DNA of 64,000 bases. It comes from an uncultured Acinetobacter sp. Lineage in GTDB: Bacteria > Pseudomonadota > Gammaproteobacteria > Pseudomonadales > Moraxellaceae. The translations under genes and the position numbers were made by a program. Below, piece by piece: positions 47,141-56,048 of the stretch. Each line of letters begins with the position of its first letter. Position 1 is the first letter of the stretch. The stretch spans positions 62,001 to 126,000 of the forward strand of contig CAJYTY010000010.1 of NCBI GenBank assembly GCA_913777945.1, written 5' to 3'. Under the pieces are notes generated by a model. That model did not search any database. It was given only the letters and a program-made list of their open reading frames with translations, and had not been told where the DNA came from.

Positions 47141-47404
47141 TTAAGTCGGTTGAACCAGTAGCATGGTTAATTTACGCACAACAGGTAATACCAATAGCAG
47201 TACAGGAAATGCAATCAACCAAGAAATCCCCCATGCTGACATCCACGTCGCAGAAGAAAATTGTTCAAAACCCATACTTCTGAGTGTACTAATACAAGAC
47301 ACGATAAATGTCATAATAATTGATAAGAAGAAGGGTAAAACAATAGATGCGTAACGATTTGGAATCTTTTGAAAATTAAAACAAGAAAATTTTGAACTCT
47401 GCAT
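47141..47404 (-). CDS. DUF2798 small membrane protein
   Basis: An 87-residue protein with two membrane helices. KIPNRYASIVLPFFLSIIMTFIVS and WGISWLIAFPVLLLVLPVVRKL match the pattern of the DUF2798 family, whose function is unknown. The ribosome binding site GGAG precedes the ATG. Confidence 0.8.
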   Translation of the reverse strand: MQSSKFSCFNFQKIPNRYASIVLPFFLSIIMTFIVSCISTLRSMGFEQFSSATWMSAWGISWLIAFPVLLLVLPVVRKLTMLLVQPT

Positions 47405-47504
47405 TTTTTACTCCGTAAACCAACAAACGCCAGTGCCTTATCAAAGATAAAAATATCTTGATCAAATAGCTCCACGCTTTGTTGGAGATATGTTGGCACG
47501 TTGA

Positions 47505-47532
47505 TTGACGTAAACGTTTACGGCTTTATGAT
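47505..47532 (+). promoter_or_regulatory. Candidate promoter with 14-bp palindromic operator
   Basis: TTGACG (47505-47510) and TATGAT (47527-47532) are separated by 16 bases. A perfect palindrome, CGTAAACGTTTACG (47509-47522), overlaps the -35 edge and spacer. It points towards the csaA pseudogene. The regulator is not identifiable here. Confidence 0.5.
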
Positions 47533-47621
47533 CAGCAAGATTAATTTAGCATGAAGTCTATAACTTTAAAAGAAAAATGAGAATTTTATTAAATTTCTTC
47601 AATGATCCACACCGTATGTAA

Positions 47622-47958
47622 ATGGAATAGATTAAGTAGAATAATTTTATCAAGATTGAAAATTACGGGCTGGGCGAATCATTCATGCAGAGGTGTTTAA
47701 GAAAGCTAGGAAACCTACTTATATCTGACAGGTCGATTTTGGCGAAGAGTTGGAGATCCGAAAATCCAGTGCACAAATGACCAAGCTATATCAGCCTGAG
47801 GATTTGATTGGAAAATTGGTGGTTGCTGTGAATTTCCTGCAAAAACAAATTAGTCCGATTCAATCAAAGTGCTTGGTGACGGATTTTCATAATCTGGAAG
47901 GGATGTTGTGCTTTGTGTCCTAGAGTTTGATGTTCCTCTAGGCACAAAGTTACTCTAA
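47622..47958 (+). pseudogene. csaA: csaA-like tRNA-binding domain protein, multiply disrupted
   Basis: Read across frames, this stretch gives the whole CsaA/YgjH fold: FIKIE, then RAGRIIHAEVFKKARKPTYI, QVDFGEELEIRKSSAQMTK, LYQPEDLIGKLVVAVNF, KQISPIQSKCLVTDF and the end EFDVPLGTKLL. It carries TAG codons at 47628 and 47637, a frameshift near 47661, a TGA at 47726, and a shift plus TAG near 47920. Its natural stop at 47956 lies against the lnt stop. CsaA is a small secretion-linked chaperone with an OB-type tRNA-binding fold. Confidence 0.88.
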
Positions 47959-47959
47959 T

Positions 47960-49519
47960 TTATCGACGAGATTTAAACGAAATATCGACTTTACGTGGGC
48001 GATAAATCCATCCCATCACTAACAATAATAGTGAGAAAATCAAGATTGGATAATCACTCAAACGATTATATAACGTTTGGCCTTGCATAGCAGGCAAATC
48101 ACCACGTAATACAAATTCCTGATCTAAAGGAGCTTGTTTCACAATGTGCCCATTGTGATCAATAAATGCAGTTACACCGGTATTAGTCGCACGAATAAAC
48201 CAACGACCATTTTCTTTGGCGCGCATTTGTACCATTTGTAAATGTTGCCAAGGGCCAGCTGTACCTGTAAACCATGCATCATTTGAAACCGTGATTAAAA
48301 AGTCGCTATTGGATGCATTACGACGGGTCAGATTAGGATAAGCTACTTCATAACAAATAGCAGCAGCAAGCGCATGTCCTTTAATGGTTAGAGGCTTTTG
48401 ATTGGCTTCCCCACGTGAAAAGCCGCTCATACTAATATCATTTTGCATCGCAGGCAGCACCCATTTCAGCATTCCTGAAAGAGGAATATATTCGCCAAAT
48501 GGAACAAGACGTTGTTTTTTATACAAGCCATGCGAGTCACTGCCTGACGCCATAATACTGTTGTAATATAAGGGTTCACCCACTTGTTGAGACTTTGGCA
48601 TATCCCAGTAAGGGATTCCAGTGACCCAAGCGCTATCTGCCTTTTTTGCTTGAATATCCATTGCTTTTAAAAAGTCTGGAATATCCGTTTGAAATAAGGG
48701 AATAGATGATTCAGGCCAAACGATGAGATCACGCCCCCATTCCGCACGGGTTAAAGTGGCATAAATTTCTAAAGTTTTAATCTGATACTCAGTCAGCCAT
48801 TTCAGGTCTTGCGGAATATTCCCTTGAATCAGTGAAACACTTAGTGGTTTAGCTGCTTTAGGCTGCACAAATTGAATCAACCCAGCACCCCATGCACCCG
48901 CTATCAGTAGCGTAGAAGGAATAGCCCAGAACCAACGGCGATTTAAAACCTCGACCAAGGCACAAGCCAAGACAATCACAACAAAAGAAACAGCATAGAC
49001 ACCAAATAAAGGGGCATAGCCATCAAGTAAGCGTTCAGTGAAGGCATAGCCTGCAAATAGCCATGGAAATCCTGTGAATACCCAAGTTTTTGCCCACTCA
49101 AATAGCACCCAGAGTGGAGCGAAGGTTAACGGTGTTTCTGGGAAAAATCGACGGTACAGCCATGTTTGAAAAGCTGTAAATAAACCCATTGCTGCTGCCA
49201 TAAAGGCAATCATCAAAATGCTTAAAAATGCATTGGTATCACCATAAGTATGGATAGAGGTGTAGAGCCAGAACGCGCCGACAAACCATAAACCAAAACC
49301 ATAGGCCCAACCTAGCGCAAAAGCTTGGCGTGGGCTACGTTGACGTAATACAGCATATAACAGAGCTGGTGATAGAATCGCCAGCCACCAAAAATAATAA
49401 GGTGCTAAAGCTAAACTAAAGATTGCACCTGAAATGAGTGCAATCAAAAGAGGGAAAATAAAGGGTAACTGTTTTTGCGGTTGAGAAGTTTTTAACAGCT
49501 TTTCAAAATAGGCTCTCAT
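47960..49519 (-). CDS. lnt: Apolipoprotein N-acyltransferase
   Basis: A 519-residue inner-membrane enzyme that adds the third acyl chain to lipoproteins. About eight hydrophobic helices precede a nitrilase-type domain. The catalytic triad is visible as Glu in LIVWPESSIPLF, Lys in YKKQRLVPFGEYIP and Cys in AAICYEVAYPNL. It overlaps corC by four bases, the usual corC-lnt pairing. Confidence 0.96.
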   Translation of the reverse strand: MRAYFEKLLKTSQPQKQLPFIFPLLIALISGAIFSLALAPYYFWWLAILSPALLYAVLRQRSPRQAFALGWAYGFGLWFVGAFWLYTSIHTYGDTNAFLSILMIAFMAAAMGLFTAFQTWLYRRFFPETPLTFAPLWVLFEWAKTWVFTGFPWLFAGYAFTERLLDGYAPLFGVYAVSFVVIVLACALVEVLNRRWFWAIPSTLLIAGAWGAGLIQFVQPKAAKPLSVSLIQGNIPQDLKWLTEYQIKTLEIYATLTRAEWGRDLIVWPESSIPLFQTDIPDFLKAMDIQAKKADSAWVTGIPYWDMPKSQQVGEPLYYNSIMASGSDSHGLYKKQRLVPFGEYIPLSGMLKWVLPAMQNDISMSGFSRGEANQKPLTIKGHALAAAICYEVAYPNLTRRNASNSDFLITVSNDAWFTGTAGPWQHLQMVQMRAKENGRWFIRATNTGVTAFIDHNGHIVKQAPLDQEFVLRGDLPAMQGQTLYNRLSDYPILIFSLLLLVMGWIYRPRKVDISFKSRR

Positions 49520-50355
49520 TGACGTACAGCTCGAATCAGATGAATAGTGCGTGCATCTGCTTCAATAATGGTAAATTGCCAATCTCCAAGCTCAATGGTT
49601 TGACCTTGTAAATCACTCACTAAACCAATCTCTTGCAGCAGTAAACCGCCCATAGTTTCAACTTCATCATCAGAAAAATCTGCATCTAAAATTGTGTTGA
49701 AATGTTCAATTGGTGTAAGTGCCTGCACAATCCATGTATTGGCTGTAGTTGGATCATTGTCAGGTACGATATATAGCGCTTCTTCATCGGCAATATCGTG
49801 TTCGTCTTCAATTTCACCGACGATCTCTTCGAGAATGTCTTCAAGGGTGACTAGACCGGAAGTTGAACCATATTCATCGATAACAATCGCAATATGTGTT
49901 TGGGTGTTTTTTAGCATACGTAACACTTGGTCTGAACGTGCACTTTCAGGTACAAACACAGGTTGGCGCATCAGAGAGCGAATATCGACTTTGACATTAC
50001 GCTCAGTCAAAAAAGGCAAAAGATCTTTTGCTAATAAAATACCAACAACATTATCACTTTGATCTGCTGAGAACACTGGGAAACGCGAATGTGCTGAATC
50101 AATCAGGACATCTAAAATATCCAATAACTGATCATCTTCTTGTAAGCTGATGATTGCAGTTCGAGGCGTCATGACTTCCCGAATTTTTGTTGCTGGTAGA
50201 TCGAGAACACCCTCAAGCATAGCAACAGTATCTGGTTCTAAAAAACGACGTGAGTCTTGAACTAACCTGAGTAATTCATCGCGGGTTTCAGGTGCAGTAC
50301 CTAACCATTTTCTTAAGCCACGCATACCCCACGACGGACTGGATTCCTCGACCAT
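49516..50355 (-). CDS. corC: HlyC/CorC family CBS-domain protein
   Basis: A 279-residue cytosolic protein with MTPRTAIISLQEDD opening a pair of CBS domains (about 60-190) and a C-terminal CorC_HlyC domain ending at HLIRAVRQ. The family is linked to Mg2+/Co2+ efflux and its members usually precede lnt, as here. No membrane helices are present. Confidence 0.93.
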   Translation of the reverse strand: MVEESSPSWGMRGLRKWLGTAPETRDELLRLVQDSRRFLEPDTVAMLEGVLDLPATKIREVMTPRTAIISLQEDDQLLDILDVLIDSAHSRFPVFSADQSDNVVGILLAKDLLPFLTERNVKVDIRSLMRQPVFVPESARSDQVLRMLKNTQTHIAIVIDEYGSTSGLVTLEDILEEIVGEIEDEHDIADEEALYIVPDNDPTTANTWIVQALTPIEHFNTILDADFSDDEVETMGGLLLQEIGLVSDLQGQTIELGDWQFTIIEADARTIHLIRAVRQ

Positions 50356-50518
50356 GATCTTTCCTAAAGACTCTCTATATCAATTAGATGATTTTCATCA
50401 TACCGAAGAAAAAGCGGATATGCATCAATAAAACGATGCGAAAAATGTACAGTTTTTCAAAAAGCTGTTGATGATTTTTATCGACTTACTTTATGTTAAA
50501 ATGTGAATATTAAAATAT

Positions 50519-50788
50519 ATGAGTATGATGATGTCCGAACAACCGCAACTTCCCACTATTCAACTTAATACTAGAGGTTTACGTTGTCCTGAGCCAGTAA
50601 TGATGTTGCACCAAGCGATTCGCAAAGCAAAATCAGGTGATATCGTCGAGGTGTTTGCTACAGATCCTTCTACATCTTGGGATATTCCTAAGTTTTGTAT
50701 GCATCTTGGGCATGAACTATTATTAAAAGAAGAAAGTCTCGATGAAAACAGTCACACCGAATATCGTTATTTAGTTCAAAAAGGCTAA
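50519..50788 (+). CDS. tusA: Sulfur carrier protein TusA
   Basis: An 89-residue protein with the TusA motif RGLRCPEPVMMLHQAIRK; the Cys of CPxP carries the persulfide. It relays sulfur for tRNA 2-thiouridine formation and other thio-cofactors. The real start may be the ATG four codons in (MSEQPQLP). It is divergent from corC. Confidence 0.93.
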   Translation: MSMMMSEQPQLPTIQLNTRGLRCPEPVMMLHQAIRKAKSGDIVEVFATDPSTSWDIPKFCMHLGHELLLKEESLDENSHTEYRYLVQKG

Positions 50789-50791
50789 GTT

Positions 50792-51388
50792 TTGCTTTCT
50801 ACATATTTCTCAGGTCTACTTTTAGGTTTCTCTTTAATTCTAGCAATTGGTGCACAAAATGCTTTTGTACTGAAGCAGGGCTTATTGAAACAATACGTTT
50901 TTTGGGTTTGCTTAGTTTGTGCGTTATCTGATGCAGTTTTAATTTGTTTTGGCGTGTTCGGTTTTGCATCAATTTTGAGTCAGCAGATTTGGTTGATTCA
51001 GGCGATGAAATATTTTGGTGCCGCATTCTTACTGATCTATGGTCTACGTAGTTTTTATAATGCTTACAAGGCTGATACAGGTCTAGTTGCCTCTGATCAA
51101 CCTACGACAACTTTGGTACAAACTTTGATTTTGTGCCTCAGTTTTTCTTGGCTCAACCCACATGTTTATTTGGATACAGTGGTGTTGTTAGGTTCTATTT
51201 CTGCTCAATACCTTAATAAAACCGCTTTTGCTATGGGGGCAGTTTCAGCATCTTTTATTTTCTTTTTTAGTTTGGGCTTTGGCGCTCGTTTGTTACGGTC
51301 TATTTTTGCTAACCCTAAAGCTTGGAAAATTCTTGATGTGCTGATTGGCATTATTATGCTTATCCTTGCTGCTTCTTTGTTGATCTAA
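50792..51388 (+). CDS. LysE/ArgO-family amino acid exporter
   Basis: A 198-residue membrane protein that starts at a TTG three bases after tusA. GLLLGFSLILAIGAQNAFVLKQGLL is the LysE/ArgO N-terminal signature and SFSWLNPHVYLDTVVLLGS matches the conserved central block. This is closer to the ArgO/LysE branch (basic amino acid export) than the RhtB-like gene at 38.7 kb. The TTG start is needed to keep the signature; an AAGG lies upstream. Confidence 0.88.
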   Translation: MLSTYFSGLLLGFSLILAIGAQNAFVLKQGLLKQYVFWVCLVCALSDAVLICFGVFGFASILSQQIWLIQAMKYFGAAFLLIYGLRSFYNAYKADTGLVASDQPTTTLVQTLILCLSFSWLNPHVYLDTVVLLGSISAQYLNKTAFAMGAVSASFIFFFSLGFGARLLRSIFANPKAWKILDVLIGIIMLILAASLLI

Positions 51389-51685
51389 TATTTGTTGAAA
51401 AGTGTATTAATTTTCAATTTAAAATATATGTAAATTGCATTTAGGGTGAAAAAAAATATATGTTTTTAATATACTAAATATATAATTCATCTGTAAGTGA
51501 TACTAAATGATTGTGGAATTATAATGATTTTTATTTAAATATAATGCTTTGATGTGACAAATATTGCCACAAAAGTCTCATTAATGTATGTGAAAATAAA
51601 TGCATAGTAGACAGGCGTACTATATTGTAATTAACAGTAATATTTGTATAATTTTTATAATCTGTCTCTTGTGTTAAAGAAGAAA

Positions 51686-52210
51686 ATGTTTTATTGGGCT
51701 TTGTTCGGACTAATGTTGTCATCCATTATCTCTTCTTTTTTACTAGGAGGGTATTTCCTATTTTTTAATAAAGATTACTTTTTTTTAATCATTGGTATCT
51801 TGCTTCTATTTTTGGGCGTTTTAATTTTCTTAGAATCTGAAAATTTGAAATACAGTTCGCTTCGTAAAAAGTTTAAAGAAAGTGATGGTGCATTCCCTAA
51901 AGAAAACAAACTGATTTCATCGATCCTTCTGCTAGATGAGCTTGGTGGAAAAATCGGTTTTAAAAGAAGGTACAAATGGCAGTATAAAGATCGTGAAGTC
52001 TTTATTGTGATTGCTTATAAGACCTATTCGATCTATTACGACTCTGAAGTTTTATATAAGAAAACCTTCTCTAAAACAGTTGTGTTTAAATCAGGACCTT
52101 GGGTAAATGAATTTAACGAATATGTAAAATCGTTAAATACTGAGAAGAAAATTCCTTTAGCAAAAGATCTAACAAAAGAACAAAAAATTTACGAAGAAAT
52201 AAGTTTTTAA
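51686..52210 (+). CDS. Hypothetical membrane protein
   Basis: A 174-residue protein with two strong N-terminal helices (ALFGLMLSSIISSFLLGGYFLFF and FFLIIGILLLFLGVLIFLES) followed by a charged soluble domain. The start is set at the ATG preceded by AAGAAG; earlier TTG or GTG codons are possible. It is very A/T-rich like its surroundings, and I recognise no family. It may be a lineage-specific gene. Confidence 0.55.
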   Translation: MFYWALFGLMLSSIISSFLLGGYFLFFNKDYFFLIIGILLLFLGVLIFLESENLKYSSLRKKFKESDGAFPKENKLISSILLLDELGGKIGFKRRYKWQYKDREVFIVIAYKTYSIYYDSEVLYKKTFSKTVVFKSGPWVNEFNEYVKSLNTEKKIPLAKDLTKEQKIYEEISF

Positions 52211-52226
52211 GTTTATTACTTAGTAT

Positions 52227-52251
52227 AAAACCAATCTTTAAGGTTGGTTTT
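52227..52251 (+). terminator. Terminator after the hypothetical membrane protein gene
   Basis: AAAACCAA and TTGGTTTT pair over 8 bp around a 9-base loop, 16 bases after the stop. The region on to 52456 is A/T-rich with no gene. Confidence 0.65.
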
Positions 52252-52456
52252 CTATCATTATTATAATTAATATTTTATTTGAATATAATTTAGATATTTA
52301 ATATTCATTTAATAATAGTGTGATTTTTTATTTTAGTTAAGTTTTTCTCTTTTATTAAATTAATTTTGTTAAAGTATTTCAAATGATTGTATTTGTATAG
52401 GTTTAATATGAATTCATTTCTTGAAAATACCATTCTGTATTGTTTATTTAGAAATT

Positions 52457-52487
52457 AAAAAAAGCCTCAATAAATTGAGGCTTTTTT
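52457..52487 (-). terminator. Rho-independent terminator after etfD
   Basis: AAAAAAAGCCTCAA and TTGAGGCTTTTTT form a stem with loop TAAA, 12 bases beyond the etfD stop. Confidence 0.92.
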
Positions 52488-52498
52488 AATACTAACAA

Positions 52499-54211
52499 TT
52501 ACATGTTTGGATAGTTTGGACCACCACCACCCTCAGGGGTTACCCAAGTAATGTTTTGTGAAGGGTCTTTAATGTCACAAGTCTTACAGTGTACACAGTT
52601 TGCTGCGTTAATCTGGAAGCGCTTAGAACCATCATCATTTTCCATGATTTCATAAACACCAGCAGGGCAGTAGCGTTGAGCAGGCTCATCCCATTTCGGT
52701 AGGTTTACATTCACTGGAATTGATGGATCGGTTAGCTTTAAGTGAGCAGGTTGGTTCTCTTCATGCACTGTATTTGACACGAATACTGAAGATAAACGGT
52801 CAAAGGTCAACTTACCATCTGGTTTTGGATAGTTTGGTTTGAACGTCGATGCATCTACAGTTTTAAGTGCAGCAAAGTCTTGTTTTAAGTCATGTAACGT
52901 AAATGGCACTTTAAGGATGTTTTGATCAATAAAGTTAAATGCGCCACCAATCCAAGTACCAAACTTGTGCATCGCTGGACCAAAGTTACGTGCTTGATAT
53001 AACTCTTCTTTTAACCAAGAGTTATTATACTTATCTGTATAAGCAGTTAACTCTTTAGCAAAATGATCGTCGCCTTCAAGAACGCGAGCAATTGCAAGAT
53101 CACCACCTTTTGCGACGCCCGCTGCGATTGCTTCAAACACAGCCTCACCACACAACATCCCTGACTTCATTGCAGTGTGAGAGCCTTTGATTTTTGAAAA
53201 GTTCAAGAAACCAGCATCATCACCGATCAAGCAACCGCCTGGGAATGTTAGTTTAGGTAAAGAGTTGAAACCACCTTTCACAACCGCACGTGCGCCGTAA
53301 GAAATACGCTTACCACCTTCTAGGAATTGCTTAATCGTTGGATGTGTTTTCCAACGTTGCATTTCCATAAATGGATACATATTTGGATTTTCGTAAGATA
53401 AGTCTACGATCATACCTAAAGTTACTTGGTTGTTCTCAGCGTGGTATAGCCACCAACCACCAGCAGAACCAGTTTCAGATAATGGCCAACCTGCACCATG
53501 CATCACTAGACCAGGTTTATGTTTAGCTGGGTCAATTTCCCAAAGTTCTTTAATACCAATACCGTAATGTTGCGGATCAGCATCTTTATCTAGGTTATAT
53601 TTAGCAATTAGGCGCTTACCAAGGTGACCACGGCAGCCTTCAGCAAATAGCGTATATTTTGCATGGAGTTCATAACCAGGCGTGAAGTTATGTGTTGGCT
53701 CACCATTTTTGCCAATCCCCATATCACCTGTTTGAATTCCTTTCACAGTACCATCTTCATGGTAAAGCACTTCAGAGGCAGCAAAACCAGGGAAAATAGA
53801 AACTTCAAGCTCTTCAGCTTTTTGACCTAACCAACGCACAACATTACCGAGGGAAATAACATAGTTCCCTTCGTTGTGCATTGATTTTGGTACCATCCAA
53901 TACGGCATTTTTTGTGCTTTCGTATCAGAAAGTAAGAAATAGGTTTCGTCGCCCGTTACAGGTACATTGAGTGGCGCACCTTCTTCTTTCCAGTTCGGGA
54001 ACAATTCATTCATGGCACGTGGTTCAAGTACAGCACCAGAAAGGATATGCGCACCTACTTCAGAGCCTTTTTCAACAACACACACTGAAAGATCAGGTAG
54101 GTTGTTTTCAATCGCTAATTGACGAATTTTAATCGCAGCAGATAAACCCGCAGGCCCTGCGCCTACGATCACTACGTCAAACTCCATCGCTTCACGTTCG
54201 ATGTGTTCCAT
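52499..54211 (-). CDS. etfD: Electron transfer flavoprotein-ubiquinone oxidoreductase
   Basis: A 570-residue enzyme that passes electrons from ETF to ubiquinone, linking fatty acid and amino acid oxidation to respiration. The FAD motif is VVIVGAGPAGLSAAIKIRQL (15-34), the quinone region includes KIKGSHTAMKSGMLCGEA, and the C-terminal 4Fe-4S cluster uses CPAGVYEI and NCVHCKTCDIKDPSQNI. It is monocistronic with a clear terminator. The 190-base upstream gap holds the promoter; it contains a palindrome CAAACGTTTG near 54317. Confidence 0.96.
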   Translation of the reverse strand: MEHIEREAMEFDVVIVGAGPAGLSAAIKIRQLAIENNLPDLSVCVVEKGSEVGAHILSGAVLEPRAMNELFPNWKEEGAPLNVPVTGDETYFLLSDTKAQKMPYWMVPKSMHNEGNYVISLGNVVRWLGQKAEELEVSIFPGFAASEVLYHEDGTVKGIQTGDMGIGKNGEPTHNFTPGYELHAKYTLFAEGCRGHLGKRLIAKYNLDKDADPQHYGIGIKELWEIDPAKHKPGLVMHGAGWPLSETGSAGGWWLYHAENNQVTLGMIVDLSYENPNMYPFMEMQRWKTHPTIKQFLEGGKRISYGARAVVKGGFNSLPKLTFPGGCLIGDDAGFLNFSKIKGSHTAMKSGMLCGEAVFEAIAAGVAKGGDLAIARVLEGDDHFAKELTAYTDKYNNSWLKEELYQARNFGPAMHKFGTWIGGAFNFIDQNILKVPFTLHDLKQDFAALKTVDASTFKPNYPKPDGKLTFDRLSSVFVSNTVHEENQPAHLKLTDPSIPVNVNLPKWDEPAQRYCPAGVYEIMENDDGSKRFQINAANCVHCKTCDIKDPSQNITWVTPEGGGGPNYPNM

Positions 54212-54398
54212 GTAGGACTCCTCATATTTTTAAGGGTGGCAACCGTAATATTGCGATTCGGTGCTGCCATGAGTGTTCTGAATTGCCAAACACAAATGCT
54301 ATTATTGTGCTTGCAAACGTTTGGGATAGTATAGTTTTAAACCTTGGGCTCGCCAATTGGCTGAGCGGTCATATTTTCTCGTCAGCAAGGCATAAACT

Positions 54399-55022
54399 AT
54401 GATAAATGAAAATGATTCTTCACAAAACCCTTTAGAAAATCAGGGAAAAATCATGTTTTCTGATGATAAAAACTTAATGAACATTTCACAATACTTAAAA
54501 GATGTACAGCAAAGTCACAAAAGGTCAATTCCACCTTTAGACCAATGGCATCCAAAGCATTGTGGCAAAATGGATTTGAAAGTAAAAGCCAATGGTGAAT
54601 GGTGGCACGAAGGTCAATTGATCAAGCGGCAGGCACTATTGGATTTGTTTACTAAAGTGCTTTGGAAAGAAGAGGGTAAATTTTATCTTAAAACACCTGT
54701 GGAGCAGATTGAAATTGAGGTAGAAGATGAGCCTTTATTAATCAATCATGTGGATCAAATTGAAATCGATGGAAAATCTTATTTGCAAGTCTCTACAACC
54801 AATCAGGACGTGGTGATTGTGGATGAAACACATCCTATTTTTATGCGTGAATATGCAGGTGAATTACGCCCATATGTACATATACGTTTCGGTATCAATG
54901 CATTAATCCAGAGACAAAGTTTTTATCATCTCGTGAACTATGGTTCTTTGTCTGAAAATGCTCAAGGTGAGGCTGTTTTAACGTTAAAAAGTGGTGATTT
55001 GATCTTGCATTTGAGCACCTGA
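54399..55022 (+). CDS. DUF1285 domain protein
   Basis: A 207-residue soluble protein. The region from HPKHCGKMDLKVKANGEWWHEGQLIKRQALLDLFTKVLWKEE to PYVHIRFGINALIQRQSFYHL matches DUF1285 by eye; no enzymatic function is known for the family. It begins the plus-strand gene group with murI downstream. Confidence 0.8.
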   Translation: MINENDSSQNPLENQGKIMFSDDKNLMNISQYLKDVQQSHKRSIPPLDQWHPKHCGKMDLKVKANGEWWHEGQLIKRQALLDLFTKVLWKEEGKFYLKTPVEQIEIEVEDEPLLINHVDQIEIDGKSYLQVSTTNQDVVIVDETHPIFMREYAGELRPYVHIRFGINALIQRQSFYHLVNYGSLSENAQGEAVLTLKSGDLILHLST

Positions 55023-55065
55023 GGTTTAAGCTTAAAAGATTAGATAAATTAGTGCTCACGTGTGT

Positions 55066-55944
55066 ATGACAGCTGTTCAACCTATGCCTCTCTTATTGGA
55101 TCCTATGCCACACGCATCTGCTGATGCGCCAATTGGGGTTTTTGATTCGGGTATTGGTGGACTATCGATTGCACAAGAAATTGCACAACATTTACCGAAT
55201 GAACGCATTCTTTATTATGCAGATACAGCACATGTTCCCTATGGTGCGCGTTCAGATCAAGAGATTCGCAAGCTTACTGCTCAAGCAATTGAGTGGTTGT
55301 ATCGACAAGGTTGCAAAATTGCAGTTGTCGCTTGTAACACTGCTTCAGCTTTTAGTTTGGATTATTTGCGAGATTATTATGGCGAACGTTTTCCAATCGT
55401 AGGTTTAGTTCCTGCGTTGAAGCCTGCTGTGATCCAAACCCAATCTAAAGTTGTAGCAGTGTTAGCAACACCAGCAACTTTTCGCGGTCAATTGATTAAA
55501 GATGTCATGCTCAAATTTGCTGAACCTGCTGGGGTGAAAGTTCTCGCTGTAACCAGTTTAAAACTGGTACCTTTTGTAGAGTCAGGTCAGCAAATGAGTC
55601 AAGATTGTTTGAATGTATTGCAAGAGATTTTACAGCCTGTTGTTGCTCAAGGCGCGGACTTTTTAGTGTTGGGTTGTACCCATTATCCGTTCCTAAAAGA
55701 TGCGATTCGTCAGGTTTTTGGTGAAAAGTTAAAGTTAATTGACTCTGGGCAAGCGGTTGCACGACAAACAGCATATATTTTGATAAAAAATAGGTTATTA
55801 TGTGACAAAATAAGTCATAATATTACACGTATTGAATGTTATGTCAGCGGTAATAATGCGATTGAGTTATCATTAGTGCTCAAACATCTAGTACCAGAAC
55901 AAATAACATGGACGATTCGCAATTTGGATGAAATTACTGCTTAA
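55066..55944 (+). CDS. murI: Glutamate racemase
   Basis: A racemase of about 292 residues providing D-glutamate for peptidoglycan. It carries IGVFDSGIGGLSIAQEIAQHLPNE, the first catalytic Cys in VVACNTASA and the second in VLGCTHYPFLKDAI. The N terminus before APIGVFDSG is about 20 residues longer than usual. The start could be this ATG, a GTG at 55060, or a later ATG; none has a strong ribosome binding site. Confidence 0.94.
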   Translation: MTAVQPMPLLLDPMPHASADAPIGVFDSGIGGLSIAQEIAQHLPNERILYYADTAHVPYGARSDQEIRKLTAQAIEWLYRQGCKIAVVACNTASAFSLDYLRDYYGERFPIVGLVPALKPAVIQTQSKVVAVLATPATFRGQLIKDVMLKFAEPAGVKVLAVTSLKLVPFVESGQQMSQDCLNVLQEILQPVVAQGADFLVLGCTHYPFLKDAIRQVFGEKLKLIDSGQAVARQTAYILIKNRLLCDKISHNITRIECYVSGNNAIELSLVLKHLVPEQITWTIRNLDEITA

Positions 55945-56048
55945 GTGCGTAAAATCTAATCATATTTGTGGTTTTATCTAGGTTATCTATTAATAAAATT
56001 TAAGCAAAATAGCTTAAAATTATTGATCAGTGAATTGAGGCTTAGCCT

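Noticed and set aside
47311..47499. A 62-codon minus-strand frame with protein-like VELFDQDIFIFDKALAFVG
   Set aside because: Its 3' half overlaps the DUF2798 gene in another frame and no family is recognisable. It could be the remnant of a lost gene, but this cannot be supported.
51389..51685. The A/T-rich gap after the LysE/ArgO gene
   Set aside because: I looked for tRNA, small ORFs and hairpins and found nothing consistent; it is only a low-GC spacer with the promoter of the next gene presumably inside.
54212..54398. Short repeats upstream of etfD (CAAACGTTTG, CCAATTGG)
   Set aside because: These are short palindromes that can occur by chance and do not align with a convincing promoter on either strand.
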